From: Ensifer canadensis
GTDB lineage: Bacteria; Pseudomonadota; Alphaproteobacteria; Rhizobiales; Rhizobiaceae
Assembly (NCBI RefSeq): GCF_017488845.2
Contig: NZ_CP083370.1
Span: 2,542,001-2,606,000, forward strand
Direction: 5' to 3'
Length of the DNA stretch: 64,000 bases
Position 1 is the stretch's first letter. Every line of letters begins with the position of its first letter. The notes under the pieces are model-generated. The model did not search any database, was not told where the DNA came from, and was given only the letters and a program-made list of their open reading frames with translations. This document shows, one piece after another, positions 8,695 to 17,486 of the stretch. Both the position numbers and the translations under genes were made by a program.

Positions 8695-9639
8695 ATGCGT
8701 TGCCATATCCCCCTGATTTTCCTGTCGACATTGCTCCTCACAGGCGCGAGCCTTCCCAAAACCGGCCCCCTTCCCCTACCCAAACCACCTGCGGACGCAC
8801 AGGCCGAGGCGCCGGTACCCGCTCCTGAAAAGAAGCCGGAAACGCGGGTGAAGGAAGGTGACGAAGACAAGGACCAGCAGCCTCCCAGCGGTCAACAGGG
8901 CAGCCAAGCGCCAACGCCTGAGCCGAAGCCGGCGGAAGGCACAGAAACTGAGAAGGACGGCGACAAGGGAGCCGACGGCAAGAAGGGCGACGCCGCCAGC
9001 GAGGAGAAGACCACGGACAAGCCGACTGACTACAAGGCGGAAGAGCCCCCCGTCATCTACCCGCCGGTCGAAAACGAGAACCCGACCGAATACGCCAAGT
9101 GCCTATCGGAGCTGAAAGCATTGGGTGCCGTTTTCACCGAAGCCAAGCGGATCGACGATGGCAAGGGCTGCGGCATCGACAAGCCGCTTGATGTGACAAG
9201 CGTGTTGCCCGACGTGAAACTGGCGCCGAAGGGGCTGATGCGCTGCGAGGCGGCGTTGGCATTGGCGCGCTGGACCAAGGAAGCAGTACAGCCGGCGGCC
9301 GACGTGGCGTTTGCCAAGGGTACGACCGTCAAGATGTTGAACCAGGCCTCCACCTATATCTGCCGCCTGCGCAACAACGCCCCGACAGGCAAGATCTCAG
9401 AGCATGCCCACGGCAACGCCGTCGACATCGCTTCGTTCACGCTCAGCGACGGCAAGACCATCGAGATCCAGCCTCGCGACGAGGATGGCACCATGACCGG
9501 CGCCTTCCAGCGTGCGATCACCGCTTCGGCCTGCCTGTATTTCAAGACCGTGCTCGATCCGGGCAGCGACGCGGCGCATGAGACGCACCTGCATCTCGAC
9601 GTGATCGAGCGCGGGAACGGATATCGTTACTGCCGATAG
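8695..9639 (+). CDS. Extensin-like C-terminal domain protein, secreted
   Basis: 314 residues. An N-terminal hydrophobic segment (about 4-20) looks like a signal peptide. Residues 22-120 are a low-complexity linker rich in Pro, Glu, Lys and Asp, probably disordered. The C-terminal domain (about 130-314) matches the extensin-like_C family: conserved Cys residues, SEHAHGNAVDI, and HETHLHLD, a pattern of His/Asp resembling the zinc ligands of LAS peptidases such as MepA/VanY. A cell-wall role is therefore possible but unproven. The frame stays open upstream, but ATG 8695 has AGGAA at the right distance and starts the signal peptide. Its TAG stop lies in the left end of a repeat element. Confidence 0.82.
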   Translation: MRCHIPLIFLSTLLLTGASLPKTGPLPLPKPPADAQAEAPVPAPEKKPETRVKEGDEDKDQQPPSGQQGSQAPTPEPKPAEGTETEKDGDKGADGKKGDAASEEKTTDKPTDYKAEEPPVIYPPVENENPTEYAKCLSELKALGAVFTEAKRIDDGKGCGIDKPLDVTSVLPDVKLAPKGLMRCEAALALARWTKEAVQPAADVAFAKGTTVKMLNQASTYICRLRNNAPTGKISEHAHGNAVDIASFTLSDGKTIEIQPRDEDGTMTGAFQRAITASACLYFKTVLDPGSDAAHETHLHLDVIERGNGYRYCR

Positions 9640-9738
9640 AGCGTTTCCGCCTTGTACGGAGTCGCTGAACCGCTCTATCGTTTTGCTTCACGCATTTCCT
9701 GACGGAAAACCGCTTCGCGCCTTATCTGGAACGCTTTA
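9637..9738. repeat. RIME-like intergenic element, copy 1
   Basis: About 100 bases starting TAGAGCGTTTCC and ending TCTGGAACGCTTTA. It contains the block CATTTCCTGACGGAAAACCG shared with copies at 11130-11233 and 45931-46061, and two palindromic halves. It exactly fills the gap between two convergent genes: the extensin-like gene ends with the TAG in its left end and the thioesterase gene ends with the TAA in its right end. Naming it RIME1 is from memory of the description (about 108 bases, two large palindromes). Confidence 0.75.
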
Positions 9739-10188
9739 ATCCGCACCATAGCCAAGGGCGACGAACTCGCCTTCGAAACGCCCGGCAAGCTCACCGTCAT
9801 CCAGCAACTCGGCGGCAACGACGATCCTTGCCCTGCCCCGACGGTGAAACAGCCGCAGGAAGCTCGGCCATTGCCCCATGTCCGCAAGGGTTGACCGAGA
9901 GGAGAATGCACCGGCAACCGGCTTCAGATACTCCATCCGGTTGCTCTGGATCACGAGGCGGGCCGGAACGCCCGCGTGCGTCAGCCGCACGTGCAGCAGC
10001 GACCAGGCGGCAAGGATGGAGAGTGCGGAGGCACTGCCGCCGAACACCGTTTCGCGATGATTGATGTTGGGAGCGAGCGGCGCAGATAGCCGCACGTGCT
10101 CATCAATCGCTTCGTCGACATGAACCTGCATCGCTGCCGAAAGCGGAATATGGGCGTGAAGATAAGCTTCAAGGTCCAACGGGGTCAT
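9736..10188 (-). CDS. YiiD C-terminal-type thioesterase domain protein
   Basis: 150 residues with a hotdog-fold pattern. LAPNINHRETVFGGSASALSILAAWSLLHVRL is the helix-containing core of the YiiD_C thioesterase family (the family found fused to an acetyltransferase in Escherichia coli YiiD), here as a free-standing protein. The Asn-His region and the glycine pair FGG are the likely active-site segment. Substrate unknown, probably an acyl-CoA or acyl-ACP. Its TAA stop lies in the end of repeat copy 1. Divergent from the DUF1993 gene across 228 bases. Confidence 0.78.
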   Translation of the reverse strand: MTPLDLEAYLHAHIPLSAAMQVHVDEAIDEHVRLSAPLAPNINHRETVFGGSASALSILAAWSLLHVRLTHAGVPARLVIQSNRMEYLKPVAGAFSSRSTLADMGQWPSFLRLFHRRGRARIVVAAELLDDGELAGRFEGEFVALGYGAD

Positions 10189-10416
10189 GGCGGCTCAGAT
10201 CGATTTTGCTCACATCGTATCGGTGGGCAGGCACTCGCAACATCAGCACGGACGCACTGATCAGGACAATACCCTCTCCCTTTCGTCACCATCAAGCGAG
10301 CAACCCGCACGGCTTGCACGGCAACAAAGGTGGCGTAGATACCTTGCAGGATCAGGTTTCCTTCCCCAGATAGCAGCCCAGGAATATCACTGCCCCCCAA
10401 GCCCGAGGAAACCTCC

Positions 10417-10923
10417 ATGGCGCTCACAATGTACAGGCTCTCCGTTCCCACCTTCGTCCATGGCTTCAATGTCCTCGGCAAATTGCTCGACAAGGCCGAG
10501 GCCCATGCCGGCGAAACCGGTCTTTCGCTCGACGATCTGGTCAACGCCCGACTGGTCGCCGACATGCTGCCGCTTGCAGGCCAGGTGCAGCGCGCCAGCG
10601 ACACGTCAAAGGGCACCATCGCCCGGCTGACCGCGCTCGAGGTGCCGAGCTTTCCCGATGAGGAGAAGACGTTCGGGGAACTGCGCGAGCGCATCGGCAA
10701 GACCGTCGCATTCCTGGAGACCGTTCGACCGTCCGATCTCGACGGCAGCGAAACCCGCGAGGTCACCCTGACCTTCACCAAGCTGAAGATGACGTTGAGC
10801 GGCGAGGACTATCTGTTGAAATTCGTGCTGCCGAACTTCTATTTCCACCTGACCACGGCCTACGACATTCTCCGCCATAAGGGCGTTCCCGTCGGCAAGG
10901 CGGACTTCATCAGCCTCAACTGA
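10417..10923 (+). CDS. DUF1993 family protein
   Basis: 168 residues. MALTMYRLSVPTFVHGFNVL, LVADMLPLAGQVQRASDT and the C-terminal FVLPNFYFHLTTAYDILRHKGVPVGKADFI are characteristic of DUF1993, a DinB-like four-helix-bundle family of unknown function. A GAGGAAACCTCC sequence before the ATG gives a good ribosome binding site. It stands alone between a divergent promoter region and a repeat mosaic, so it is probably monocistronic. No catalytic residues can be assigned. Confidence 0.85.
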   Translation: MALTMYRLSVPTFVHGFNVLGKLLDKAEAHAGETGLSLDDLVNARLVADMLPLAGQVQRASDTSKGTIARLTALEVPSFPDEEKTFGELRERIGKTVAFLETVRPSDLDGSETREVTLTFTKLKMTLSGEDYLLKFVLPNFYFHLTTAYDILRHKGVPVGKADFISLN

Positions 10924-10975
10924 GACGTGGCGCCTCGGGAAGCGAAACGGGAGCGGAAACGCTTTAAAATCAATC

Positions 10976-11013
10976 CATAACGCCTCAAATCGATCTCGGT
11001 TTGAGGCGTTATG
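10976..11013. repeat. Palindromic repeat module B
   Basis: CATAACGCCTCAAA and TTTGAGGCGTTATG form a perfect 14-base-pair stem with a 10-base loop. A relative lies at 58161-58205 (GCATAATTC...GAATTATGC) and a decayed one near 20491-20525. It directly precedes module A. Confidence 0.7.
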
Positions 11014-11015
11014 CC

Positions 11016-11057
11016 TACAGCGCCGCGCGTCTTGTTAGACGCGCCAAGGTCGCTGTA
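11016..11057. repeat. Palindromic repeat module A
   Basis: TACAGCGCCGCGCGTC...GACGCGCCAAGGTCGCTGTA, an imperfect palindrome of about 42 bases. Near-identical copies occur at 25827-25868 and 58103-58144, and a decayed one near 20405-20470. The arms are GC-rich and conserved while the loop varies, as in REP-like elements. Confidence 0.7.
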
Positions 11058-11129
11058 GCGCTTTAAATTGCCGCTGCTTTTATCCCTAAATCGAATGCGA
11101 TTTACGGAAACTTACAGTAGCCGGGAGCT

Positions 11130-11233
11130 CAAGCGTTTCCGATTTAGACGGAATCGCATAAGCGCTCTATCTCTTTGTTTTTACGCATTTCCTGACGGAA
11201 AACCGCTTCGCACTTTTCCTGGAACTGCTCTAG
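11130..11233. repeat. RIME-like intergenic element, copy 2
   Basis: Begins AAGCGTTTCC and ends GGAACTGCTCTAG, sharing the ACGCATTTCCTGACGG core with the other two copies. The TAG stop of fhs (minus strand, 11230-11232) is the terminal CTA of the element. Its ends form terminal inverted repeats of the GAGCGTTTCC type. Confidence 0.75.
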
Positions 11234-12909
11234 AACAGGCCTTCGATATAGCCCTGCTGATTGAGGTAGATCTTCTCCGATGACGGCACCTTCGGCAGGC
11301 CCGGCATCGTCATGATTTCGCCGGTGATGACGACGATGAAGCCGGCGCCGGCGGCAAGCCGCACTTCGCGGATCGGCACCGTGTGGCCCGTCGGCGCGCC
11401 GCGCAGGTTCGGGTCGGTCGAAAACGAATATTGCGTCTTGGCCATGCAGATCGGCAGGTGGCCGTAGCCCTGATCCTCCCAGGTGCGCAATTGATCACGC
11501 ACCGACTTGTCGGCGATCACTTCGCTGGCGTGGTAGATGTCCTTGGCGATCGTCTCGATTTTGTGGAACAGCGGCATCTCGTCGGGATAGAGCGGCGAAA
11601 ACTGCGAGTGGCCGCCTTCGGCGAGTGCTGCTACCTTTCGCGCCAGTTCCTCGATGCCTACAGAACCTTCGGCCCAGTGGCGGCAGAGCACGGCCTCTGC
11701 ACCGAGCGTTGCGACATAGTCCTTGATTGCCTGCACCTCGGCCTCGGTATCGGAGGTGAAGTGATTGATCGCGACGATCGCAGGCACGCCGAACTTCTTG
11801 ACGTTCTGGACGTGGCGGCCGAGGTTGGCGCAGCCTTTGCGCAGCGCCTCGAGGTTCTCCTTGCCGAGATCGTCCTTCTTGACGCCGCCATTCATCTTGA
11901 TGGCGCGCACGGTGGCGACGATGACGGCGGCATCGGGCTTGAGCCCGGCCTTGCGACATTTGATGTCGAAGAATTTTTCCGCGCCGAGATCGGCGCCGAA
12001 GCCGGCTTCGGTTACCACGTAATCTGCGAGTTTCAGCGCCGTGGTCGTCGCGATCACCGAGTTGCAGCCATGGGCAATATTGGCGAACGGGCCGCCGTGC
12101 ACGAAGGCCGGATTGTTCTCCAGCGTCTGCACCAGGTTCGGCTGCATCGCATCCTTCAACAGCACGGTCATCGCCCCGTCCGCCTTGATATCGCGGGCAA
12201 GGACCGGGCTCTTGTCACGCCGGTAGCCGATGATGATGTTGCCGAGGCGCTTTTCCAGGTCCTTCAGATCCATCGAAAGGCAAAGGATCGCCATGACCTC
12301 GGAAGCAACTGTGATGTCGAAACCGGTCTCGCGCGGATAACCGTTGGCAACGCCGCCGAGCGAGCCGACGATGTTGCGCAGCGCCCGATCGTTCATGTCC
12401 ATCACCCGTCGCCAGGAAATGCGCCGGATGTCGATGTTCTGCTCGTTGCCCCAATAGATATGGTTGTCGAGCAGCGCCGCAAGCAGGTTGTGGGCGGATG
12501 TGATGGCGTGGAAATCGCCGGTGAAATGAAGGTTCATGTCCTCCATCGGCACCACCTGGGCGTAGCCGCCGCCGGCCGCCCCACCCTTGACGCCGAAACA
12601 GGGGCCGAGCGACGCCTCGCGGATGCAGACGATCGCCTTCTTGCCGATGCGGTTGAGGCCGTCGCCGAGACCGACCGTCGTCGTCGTCTTGCCCTCGCCG
12701 GCGGGCGTCGGATTGATCGCGGTCACCAGGATCAGATGGCCGTTCTTGCGGTCCTTCTGTGCAGCAATGAATTCCGCGCCGATCTTTGCCTTGTCATGGC
12801 CGTAGGGCAGCAGATGCTCCGGCGGAATGCCGAGCTTTGCACCGATCTCCAGGATCGGCCTCTTCTTCGCGGCACGCGCGATTTCGATATCGGACTTGAC
12901 CTCCACCAT
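11230..12909 (-). CDS. fhs: Formate-tetrahydrofolate ligase
   Basis: ATP-dependent formation of 10-formyl-tetrahydrofolate from formate, cytoplasmic, feeding one-carbon units to purine synthesis and C1 metabolism. 559 residues, the family's usual length, with the P-loop-like [19 protein letters not shown] (about 66-84), [19 protein letters not shown], and the C-terminal [19 protein letters not shown]. The ATG at 12909 ([11 protein letters not shown]) is preceded by a strong GGGGGGAGGGG Shine-Dalgarno; the open frame upstream is not needed. The C-terminus ends GLF as in other members, so the repeat that carries its stop codon has not truncated it. Confidence 0.97.
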   Translation of the reverse strand: MVEVKSDIEIARAAKKRPILEIGAKLGIPPEHLLPYGHDKAKIGAEFIAAQKDRKNGHLILVTAINPTPAGEGKTTTTVGLGDGLNRIGKKAIVCIREASLGPCFGVKGGAAGGGYAQVVPMEDMNLHFTGDFHAITSAHNLLAALLDNHIYWGNEQNIDIRRISWRRVMDMNDRALRNIVGSLGGVANGYPRETGFDITVASEVMAILCLSMDLKDLEKRLGNIIIGYRRDKSPVLARDIKADGAMTVLLKDAMQPNLVQTLENNPAFVHGGPFANIAHGCNSVIATTTALKLADYVVTEAGFGADLGAEKFFDIKCRKAGLKPDAAVIVATVRAIKMNGGVKKDDLGKENLEALRKGCANLGRHVQNVKKFGVPAIVAINHFTSDTEAEVQAIKDYVATLGAEAVLCRHWAEGSVGIEELARKVAALAEGGHSQFSPLYPDEMPLFHKIETIAKDIYHASEVIADKSVRDQLRTWEDQGYGHLPICMAKTQYSFSTDPNLRGAPTGHTVPIREVRLAAGAGFIVVITGEIMTMPGLPKVPSSEKIYLNQQGYIEGLF

Positions 12910-13031
12910 GGGTTTTCCCCTCCCCCCAAGCTGCATTTCTGTGCCTGACCCCATTCGGGATGAGGCGTTTCTTGCACCTTCGCCGGAAGGCACAACTCCG
13001 GCTGGAGCTGCCGCCCATCAGGCGCTGATCT

Positions 13032-14255
13032 TTATCGCGCGAGAATGTCGCGCATCTCGACGATGTTGGAGCGCACCCGCAGGATATAGAAGCCCATGGT
13101 CGCCAGATGCGTCGGCATGATCCAGCCGGCCTCTTCGCCGTTGGAGATGATGAACGGCTGGATGCGAAGTGCCGAGCGCAGCTGCTTGATCGTTTCCGTC
13201 CAGATCGGCGTCAGGCCGCGCTGGGCGACGACGTTCTCGAAGTCGGCGCCGGCAGCCGAAAGGATGCCGTAGTAACCGTAGAGCTGTCCGTAGGCGAACC
13301 AGAAACGGTCGTCGGCACGCGTGTCGAACCAGCCGCCATTGTGGTTTTCCGAGCGCTCGCGAATGATCGCCGAGGTGTTGCCGAGATCGTTGGCGATGCG
13401 GTCGAGGAACTCCACCAGGTTATCGGCGCGACCGTCAAAGACGGCATCGCACTTGGCAAGCGTGGCGTTGAAGGTGCGCATGTCCCGCATGGCAGCGCGA
13501 TAGAAGCTCGGTGTCGGGGTCTTCGGGCCAAACGGATTGAGGCCGAAGTACCAGGTCTCCTCGTCGAACTGGATGTTGCCACGCGCCCGCTGCAGATCGT
13601 TGTTGATGCCTGACGTGCCGCGAACGCGACCGAGTGAATCGACCAGTTCAACCGAGGTACGGCGAACCGCCTGGTTGATGCCGCGCTGGAACGATGCCTT
13701 GTTGTCGAGCCAAGGCGTATCGTCCCAATCGAGGCCGAAGAAGCCGACCTTGTAGAGCAGCATCGACGAAATCCAGGCATTCTCATTGACGTTGAAATCG
13801 ATGAGATCGGCCGCGACATCGACGATCGCCGAGGTCTGGCACTGGGTCCCGGCGGGCAGTTGCACGGCGGCAAGTGCCTCAGGCGTAACTTCGGCCGGCG
13901 GCGTAACCGCGGCCGCCTGGTTGGCTGCCGCTGCGCCGGTCGTCGTTTGTCCGGTCGTGACACCGGGCCCCGCCACAGGCGAACCCGCCGGCACCTTGCG
14001 CTCGGCGAGCTTGTAGCGATCAACATAGTCGGCATCGAAATTCGTCCAGGCCTGGGTCTGCCAGATGAAATAGCCGTAGAAGAAGATCAGGCCGAGCAGG
14101 ATGATGCCGATCGGCCCCTTGATGATCCAGTTGCGCTGGCGATACCAGTTTCCAAGCGCAACGAACGGCCACAGCAGCCAGGCAACGGCCAGGCCGATGC
14201 CGCGACCGATCGCGGTAAAGACACGCTGGAAAAACGCGACGATCGGATCAAACAT
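13032..14255 (-). CDS. DUF2333 family membrane-anchored protein
   Basis: 407 residues, fifth and last gene of a five-gene operon. Amphipathic and hydrophobic N-terminal segments (about 17-35) and a clear transmembrane helix (about 46-66, GPIGIILLGLIFFYGYFIW) anchor it; a low-complexity Ala/Thr/Gly/Pro linker (about 90-130) leads to a soluble, probably periplasmic domain. PSFYRAAMRDMRTFN, RFWFAYGQLYGYYGIL and EEAGWIMPTHLATMGFY are DUF2333 hallmarks. Three bases separate it from the gene upstream, with a good AGGAATAGGAC site. Function unknown. As the only clear membrane protein of the operon it may anchor the AAA+ complex. Confidence 0.8.
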   Translation of the reverse strand: MFDPIVAFFQRVFTAIGRGIGLAVAWLLWPFVALGNWYRQRNWIIKGPIGIILLGLIFFYGYFIWQTQAWTNFDADYVDRYKLAERKVPAGSPVAGPGVTTGQTTTGAAAANQAAAVTPPAEVTPEALAAVQLPAGTQCQTSAIVDVAADLIDFNVNENAWISSMLLYKVGFFGLDWDDTPWLDNKASFQRGINQAVRRTSVELVDSLGRVRGTSGINNDLQRARGNIQFDEETWYFGLNPFGPKTPTPSFYRAAMRDMRTFNATLAKCDAVFDGRADNLVEFLDRIANDLGNTSAIIRERSENHNGGWFDTRADDRFWFAYGQLYGYYGILSAAGADFENVVAQRGLTPIWTETIKQLRSALRIQPFIISNGEEAGWIMPTHLATMGFYILRVRSNIVEMRDILAR

Positions 14256-14258
14256 GTC

Positions 14259-15548
14259 CTATTCCTCTCTGAGGCCGTAAAGCTTGCGGCGGAAGGCCGC
14301 CTTGTCCTTGAGATATGTGCCGGTCAAGGTCGTCACAACATATTCCCTGAACTTTTCGCTGTAACGCTCGTAGGCGTCATAAAACCCCTGCTTGTCGAAG
14401 ACGAAGCGGGAAACGAAATCGCGGGGAACGAGCTGGGCGATCAAGCGGTTGACCAGCCACTGATCGGGATGAACGGGCGCGGCCCTCACCAGCATGAAGC
14501 GGTTTGCCGGCGCGACATCCTGCATCCGGATGCTGCCCGTCGTCTGCACCATGCGCTGCATCTCCTGCAGGAAGGGATAGGTGGCATCCTGGGCAACGAG
14601 TGCCGCGTTGCGATGCATCCAGGTCTGCAGCCAGATCCGGTCGGCGCGGGCAAGATCCGTCGTCGGATCGGCATCGTTGATCAAACCGCGCACCACCATG
14701 TCGGCGCGATGCTGGTAGAGCCCTGAGTCCTCGACCCAGGACGCCTGGGGCAGTTGCAACCGCTTTGTCGAGGCCAGGAAATCGTAGATGCGGGCGTGAT
14801 CGTCGATCGCGATGTAGCTGACCTGCCAGGGCCGCGACCGGCGGAAACCGGGGACCGACGGGTCGCAGATGACGGTCGTCGTCTTCTCGTCGAGGAAGAC
14901 ATAGACGCCGCCGAAGTGATTGGCCCAGAAGGCATCGTGGCGGAAAACCAGCTGATCCGGCACCAGCGCGTTCTGGCGGATGTCGCCCGTCACCTTCGCC
15001 AGTTCGACCATGCGGTTCAGCATCTCGTCATCAGTCCAGGCGGTCGGCACCTTCTTCAGTCGGTCGACCAGGCTCCTGAGTTCGGCCGCCTTGCCCAGCA
15101 TGTCTTCTGCGGAAAGCACCCGGAAGCGCACCTCGTTGATCGACAGCAGATCATCGATGTCGTCGACGATGGAAACCGAATCCTCGATCTCGCCGTAGAG
15201 TGCATCCTTGATCGTCACTGCGTTGATCGCCCGACTGTTGGCGTTGAAGAACTCGTGCATCAACGCCGCCGTGTTGGAAAAGCTTGTGTGCACCACCGGC
15301 AGTTCCGCCTGATCCGGCGTCATGATGATGAAACGGCGGTTCACCCGGTTGGGGTCGAGATAGTCGCGATCGCCAAGCTCGTCGGCAATCTCCGGCGAGA
15401 ACCCCGTCATGTCGATGCTGAAGCGTTCCAGCGCCGTCGGACGCAGGCCAAAGCCCTCCAGCGCCTTGTTGTAGCGCGCGATCAGATGCGGCTCGGCGAT
15501 ATCGAGCAGGCGTCCATAGATAAGCTCGGCTTCGAGCAGACGTTTCAT
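14259..15548 (-). CDS. Conserved hypothetical protein (possibly DUF6638), operon gene 4
   Basis: 429 residues, no transmembrane helix or signal peptide, so probably cytoplasmic. The N-terminus MKRLLEAELIYGRLLDIAEP and IARYNKALEGFGLRPTALERFSIDMTGFSPEIADELGD look strongly conserved; I associate them with DUF6638 but cannot verify this. The middle has FANHFGGVYVFLDEKTTTVICDPS-like beta structure (about 225-260). No catalytic motif is recognised. It follows the AAA+ gene by 19 bases and precedes the DUF2333 gene by three, so the products are probably made together and work together. Confidence 0.75.
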   Translation of the reverse strand: MKRLLEAELIYGRLLDIAEPHLIARYNKALEGFGLRPTALERFSIDMTGFSPEIADELGDRDYLDPNRVNRRFIIMTPDQAELPVVHTSFSNTAALMHEFFNANSRAINAVTIKDALYGEIEDSVSIVDDIDDLLSINEVRFRVLSAEDMLGKAAELRSLVDRLKKVPTAWTDDEMLNRMVELAKVTGDIRQNALVPDQLVFRHDAFWANHFGGVYVFLDEKTTTVICDPSVPGFRRSRPWQVSYIAIDDHARIYDFLASTKRLQLPQASWVEDSGLYQHRADMVVRGLINDADPTTDLARADRIWLQTWMHRNAALVAQDATYPFLQEMQRMVQTTGSIRMQDVAPANRFMLVRAAPVHPDQWLVNRLIAQLVPRDFVSRFVFDKQGFYDAYERYSEKFREYVVTTLTGTYLKDKAAFRRKLYGLREE

Positions 15549-15567
15549 AGCTCAGCGCTCCCCGCCA

Positions 15568-17484
15568 TCAGCCCTGCCACCGGCCGTCGCGTTTCATCGC
15601 CTCGATCTCGCGGATCGCCTTTTCGCGCTGGCGCTCGCGGCGGATGATGTCGGTGACGGCGGCATCGTCCGACTTGTCGGTGTAGCGGAATTCGCTGTCG
15701 GCGTAGCGGTTGATTTCCTGCAGCACCATCTCGATGGTGATCGGGCCGCGAAGCGCCTCGATCATCGCTTTCTTCTCGTCATAGCCCTTGTGCATGAACG
15801 AGCCGGCATCCTTGAACCAGTCGTCGGGCAATTCGACGTCCATCGCCCTGAGCTTGACCGCGTCGGTGATGTTCTTGATCGCCCGGCCGGTAAAGCGCGG
15901 CTCTGCCTCCTTGATCATGTGCAGATAGGCGCCGACATCGGCAAGCGTGGCAAGCGCGCCCTTCTCCTTCTGGTACCGCTCCCAGACGGAAACCAGCCCC
16001 TCCTCCTGCGGTCGCGAATGCGCCCCGTAGGATTGCGACACGGCGCGCTTGATCTCCTGTCCCTCGAACAGCGCGTGCTCGCCGAGTGGGATCTTGTGGT
16101 TCTTGCCGACGAGCAGCGCGAAGATGTCGATATAGTCGTCTTCCGTCTGCGGCCCGTCGACCAGCCAGCGGGCGCCGGCGCGCTGGCGCAGCGCATCGTC
16201 GACATTCTCGGGATAGTTGGAGAACATGCCGAAGGTGCAGTTGCCGCGCACCACCGTCGATGCGCCGGCAAAGCTTTCCATCAGCACCGCCGTCACCTCG
16301 TGCTGGCCGGCCGATGCCCGGTCGTCGGAGCGCTTGGCCGCAACCTGGTCGACATCGTCGATGGTGCCGAAGCCGATGGCGCGCGGGTTGATGACGTTGT
16401 TGACGAACTCCTTGCAGTTCTGGCCCGATTTGCCCTGATAGGAGGAGATCTGGTCGACGCCGAAGTTTTCGTAGTGGAAGGCGTAGCCGGCGATCTCGCA
16501 ATATTCGTTGAGCATGCCGGCGAGCATCTGGATCAGGATCGTCTTGCCGGTGCCCGGCATGCCGTCGCCGATAAAGGTGAACAGGAAGCCGCCAAGTTCG
16601 ACGAACGGGTTCATCTGTCGGTCGAAGTCATAGGCCATCAGCATCTTGGCAAGCTTCAGCGCCTGATACTTGGCGATATGGTTGCCGATGATCTCTTCCG
16701 GTTTCTTGAAGGTCATCACCAGCGGCTTGCGCTTCTGGCCGGGCGCGACGTCGAAGCCGTTCAGGGTGAAGTCGTCCTGGTCGAGCCGGATATGCACGTT
16801 CTCGAAGCTCTGCAGGCCGGTAAAGCGGCCCTTGCGCGCAATAAGCCCTTCGATGGCAACGCGCGAAAACGCACGGGCACGCGCCGTCAGCGCCAAATCG
16901 TCGGCCGCACCGGAAATGCTGCGGTCGAGCGCCGCGATCAGCCCCTTCAGGGCATCCTGCGGCGTATCGAACAGGAAGTCCGGCTCGACGGCATCGTCCA
17001 CCGGCTCGCCCTCGCCCGACAGCGTCGAGCCGAGATAGGCGGCCAGCGTGAAGGCGGAGATATAGGCGGAAGCGTTGAGCAGCGCCTTGAACTGGTTGGC
17101 GTCCTCGCCGGCAAGCGGCGCGGTCGTGTTGCACGCCTGCAGCTGTTCGAGGTTCGTCTGGCGCGCGAAGACGTCGGCGACAGCCAGCGCCACCTGGATG
17201 CCGCGACGGGTCCTGTAGAGAACCGCATGCTGCGCCGGCGACAGCATCTGGTCGCCCTGCCGCACCGCCTGAACCGTGCGCGCAAGCTCGACCTCGCGGG
17301 TGCGGCGCTGGCCGCCGGTCGAAACCGTCGAAACAAACCGTCGCCCGGTGCCGGCGAGCGGTGTGCCGGCTGATCCCTCGTCCCGCTCGAGGATCACCAG
17401 CTTGGTCACCAGCCCCTGCGCGACCGCCTGGTGCTTGGCGATCTCGTCCTCGTGCAGCGTCGTCAGCCCGGTATTGAGCGTCAT
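15568..17484 (-). CDS. AAA+ family ATPase, operon gene 3
   Basis: 638 residues. The Walker A motif GDGMPGTGKT is at 306-315, a Walker B-like IGFGTIDDVD at 370-379, sensor-1-like FSNYPENVDD at 421-430, and ALRQRAGARW at 431-440 holds candidate arginine fingers. A long N-terminal region (about 1-290) has no recognised domain and probably binds partners or substrate; the C-terminus (about 520-638) is helical and charged. It most resembles ring-forming AAA+ remodelling ATPases. Start has GAGG seven bases upstream and lies two bases after the preceding stop, implying coupling. The remodelled substrate is unknown; the operon's coiled-coil or membrane protein are candidates. Confidence 0.85.
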   Translation of the reverse strand: MTLNTGLTTLHEDEIAKHQAVAQGLVTKLVILERDEGSAGTPLAGTGRRFVSTVSTGGQRRTREVELARTVQAVRQGDQMLSPAQHAVLYRTRRGIQVALAVADVFARQTNLEQLQACNTTAPLAGEDANQFKALLNASAYISAFTLAAYLGSTLSGEGEPVDDAVEPDFLFDTPQDALKGLIAALDRSISGAADDLALTARARAFSRVAIEGLIARKGRFTGLQSFENVHIRLDQDDFTLNGFDVAPGQKRKPLVMTFKKPEEIIGNHIAKYQALKLAKMLMAYDFDRQMNPFVELGGFLFTFIGDGMPGTGKTILIQMLAGMLNEYCEIAGYAFHYENFGVDQISSYQGKSGQNCKEFVNNVINPRAIGFGTIDDVDQVAAKRSDDRASAGQHEVTAVLMESFAGASTVVRGNCTFGMFSNYPENVDDALRQRAGARWLVDGPQTEDDYIDIFALLVGKNHKIPLGEHALFEGQEIKRAVSQSYGAHSRPQEEGLVSVWERYQKEKGALATLADVGAYLHMIKEAEPRFTGRAIKNITDAVKLRAMDVELPDDWFKDAGSFMHKGYDEKKAMIEALRGPITIEMVLQEINRYADSEFRYTDKSDDAAVTDIIRRERQREKAIREIEAMKRDGRWQG

Positions 17485-17486
17485 GC

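Larger units (their letters stand above)
10924..11229. other. Gene-free repeat mosaic between DUF1993 gene and fhs
   Basis: About 306 bases with no credible gene. It is built of repeat modules in a row: module B (10976-11013), module A (11016-11057), a short palindrome TAAATCG/CGATTTA near 11087-11104, and a RIME-like element (11130-11233). Possible roles are transcription termination between the two convergent genes and mRNA 3'-end stabilisation. Confidence 0.65.

Noticed and set aside
10187..10416. Possible gene or promoter in the YiiD/DUF1993 divergent region
   Set aside because: A TTGCAC...GTAGAT pair has a poor 15-base spacer and the frames there have no ribosome site or homology; nothing firm to report.
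11383..12948. A 521-codon open frame opposite fhs
   Set aside because: Antisense artefact of a GC-rich gene; fhs itself is certain.
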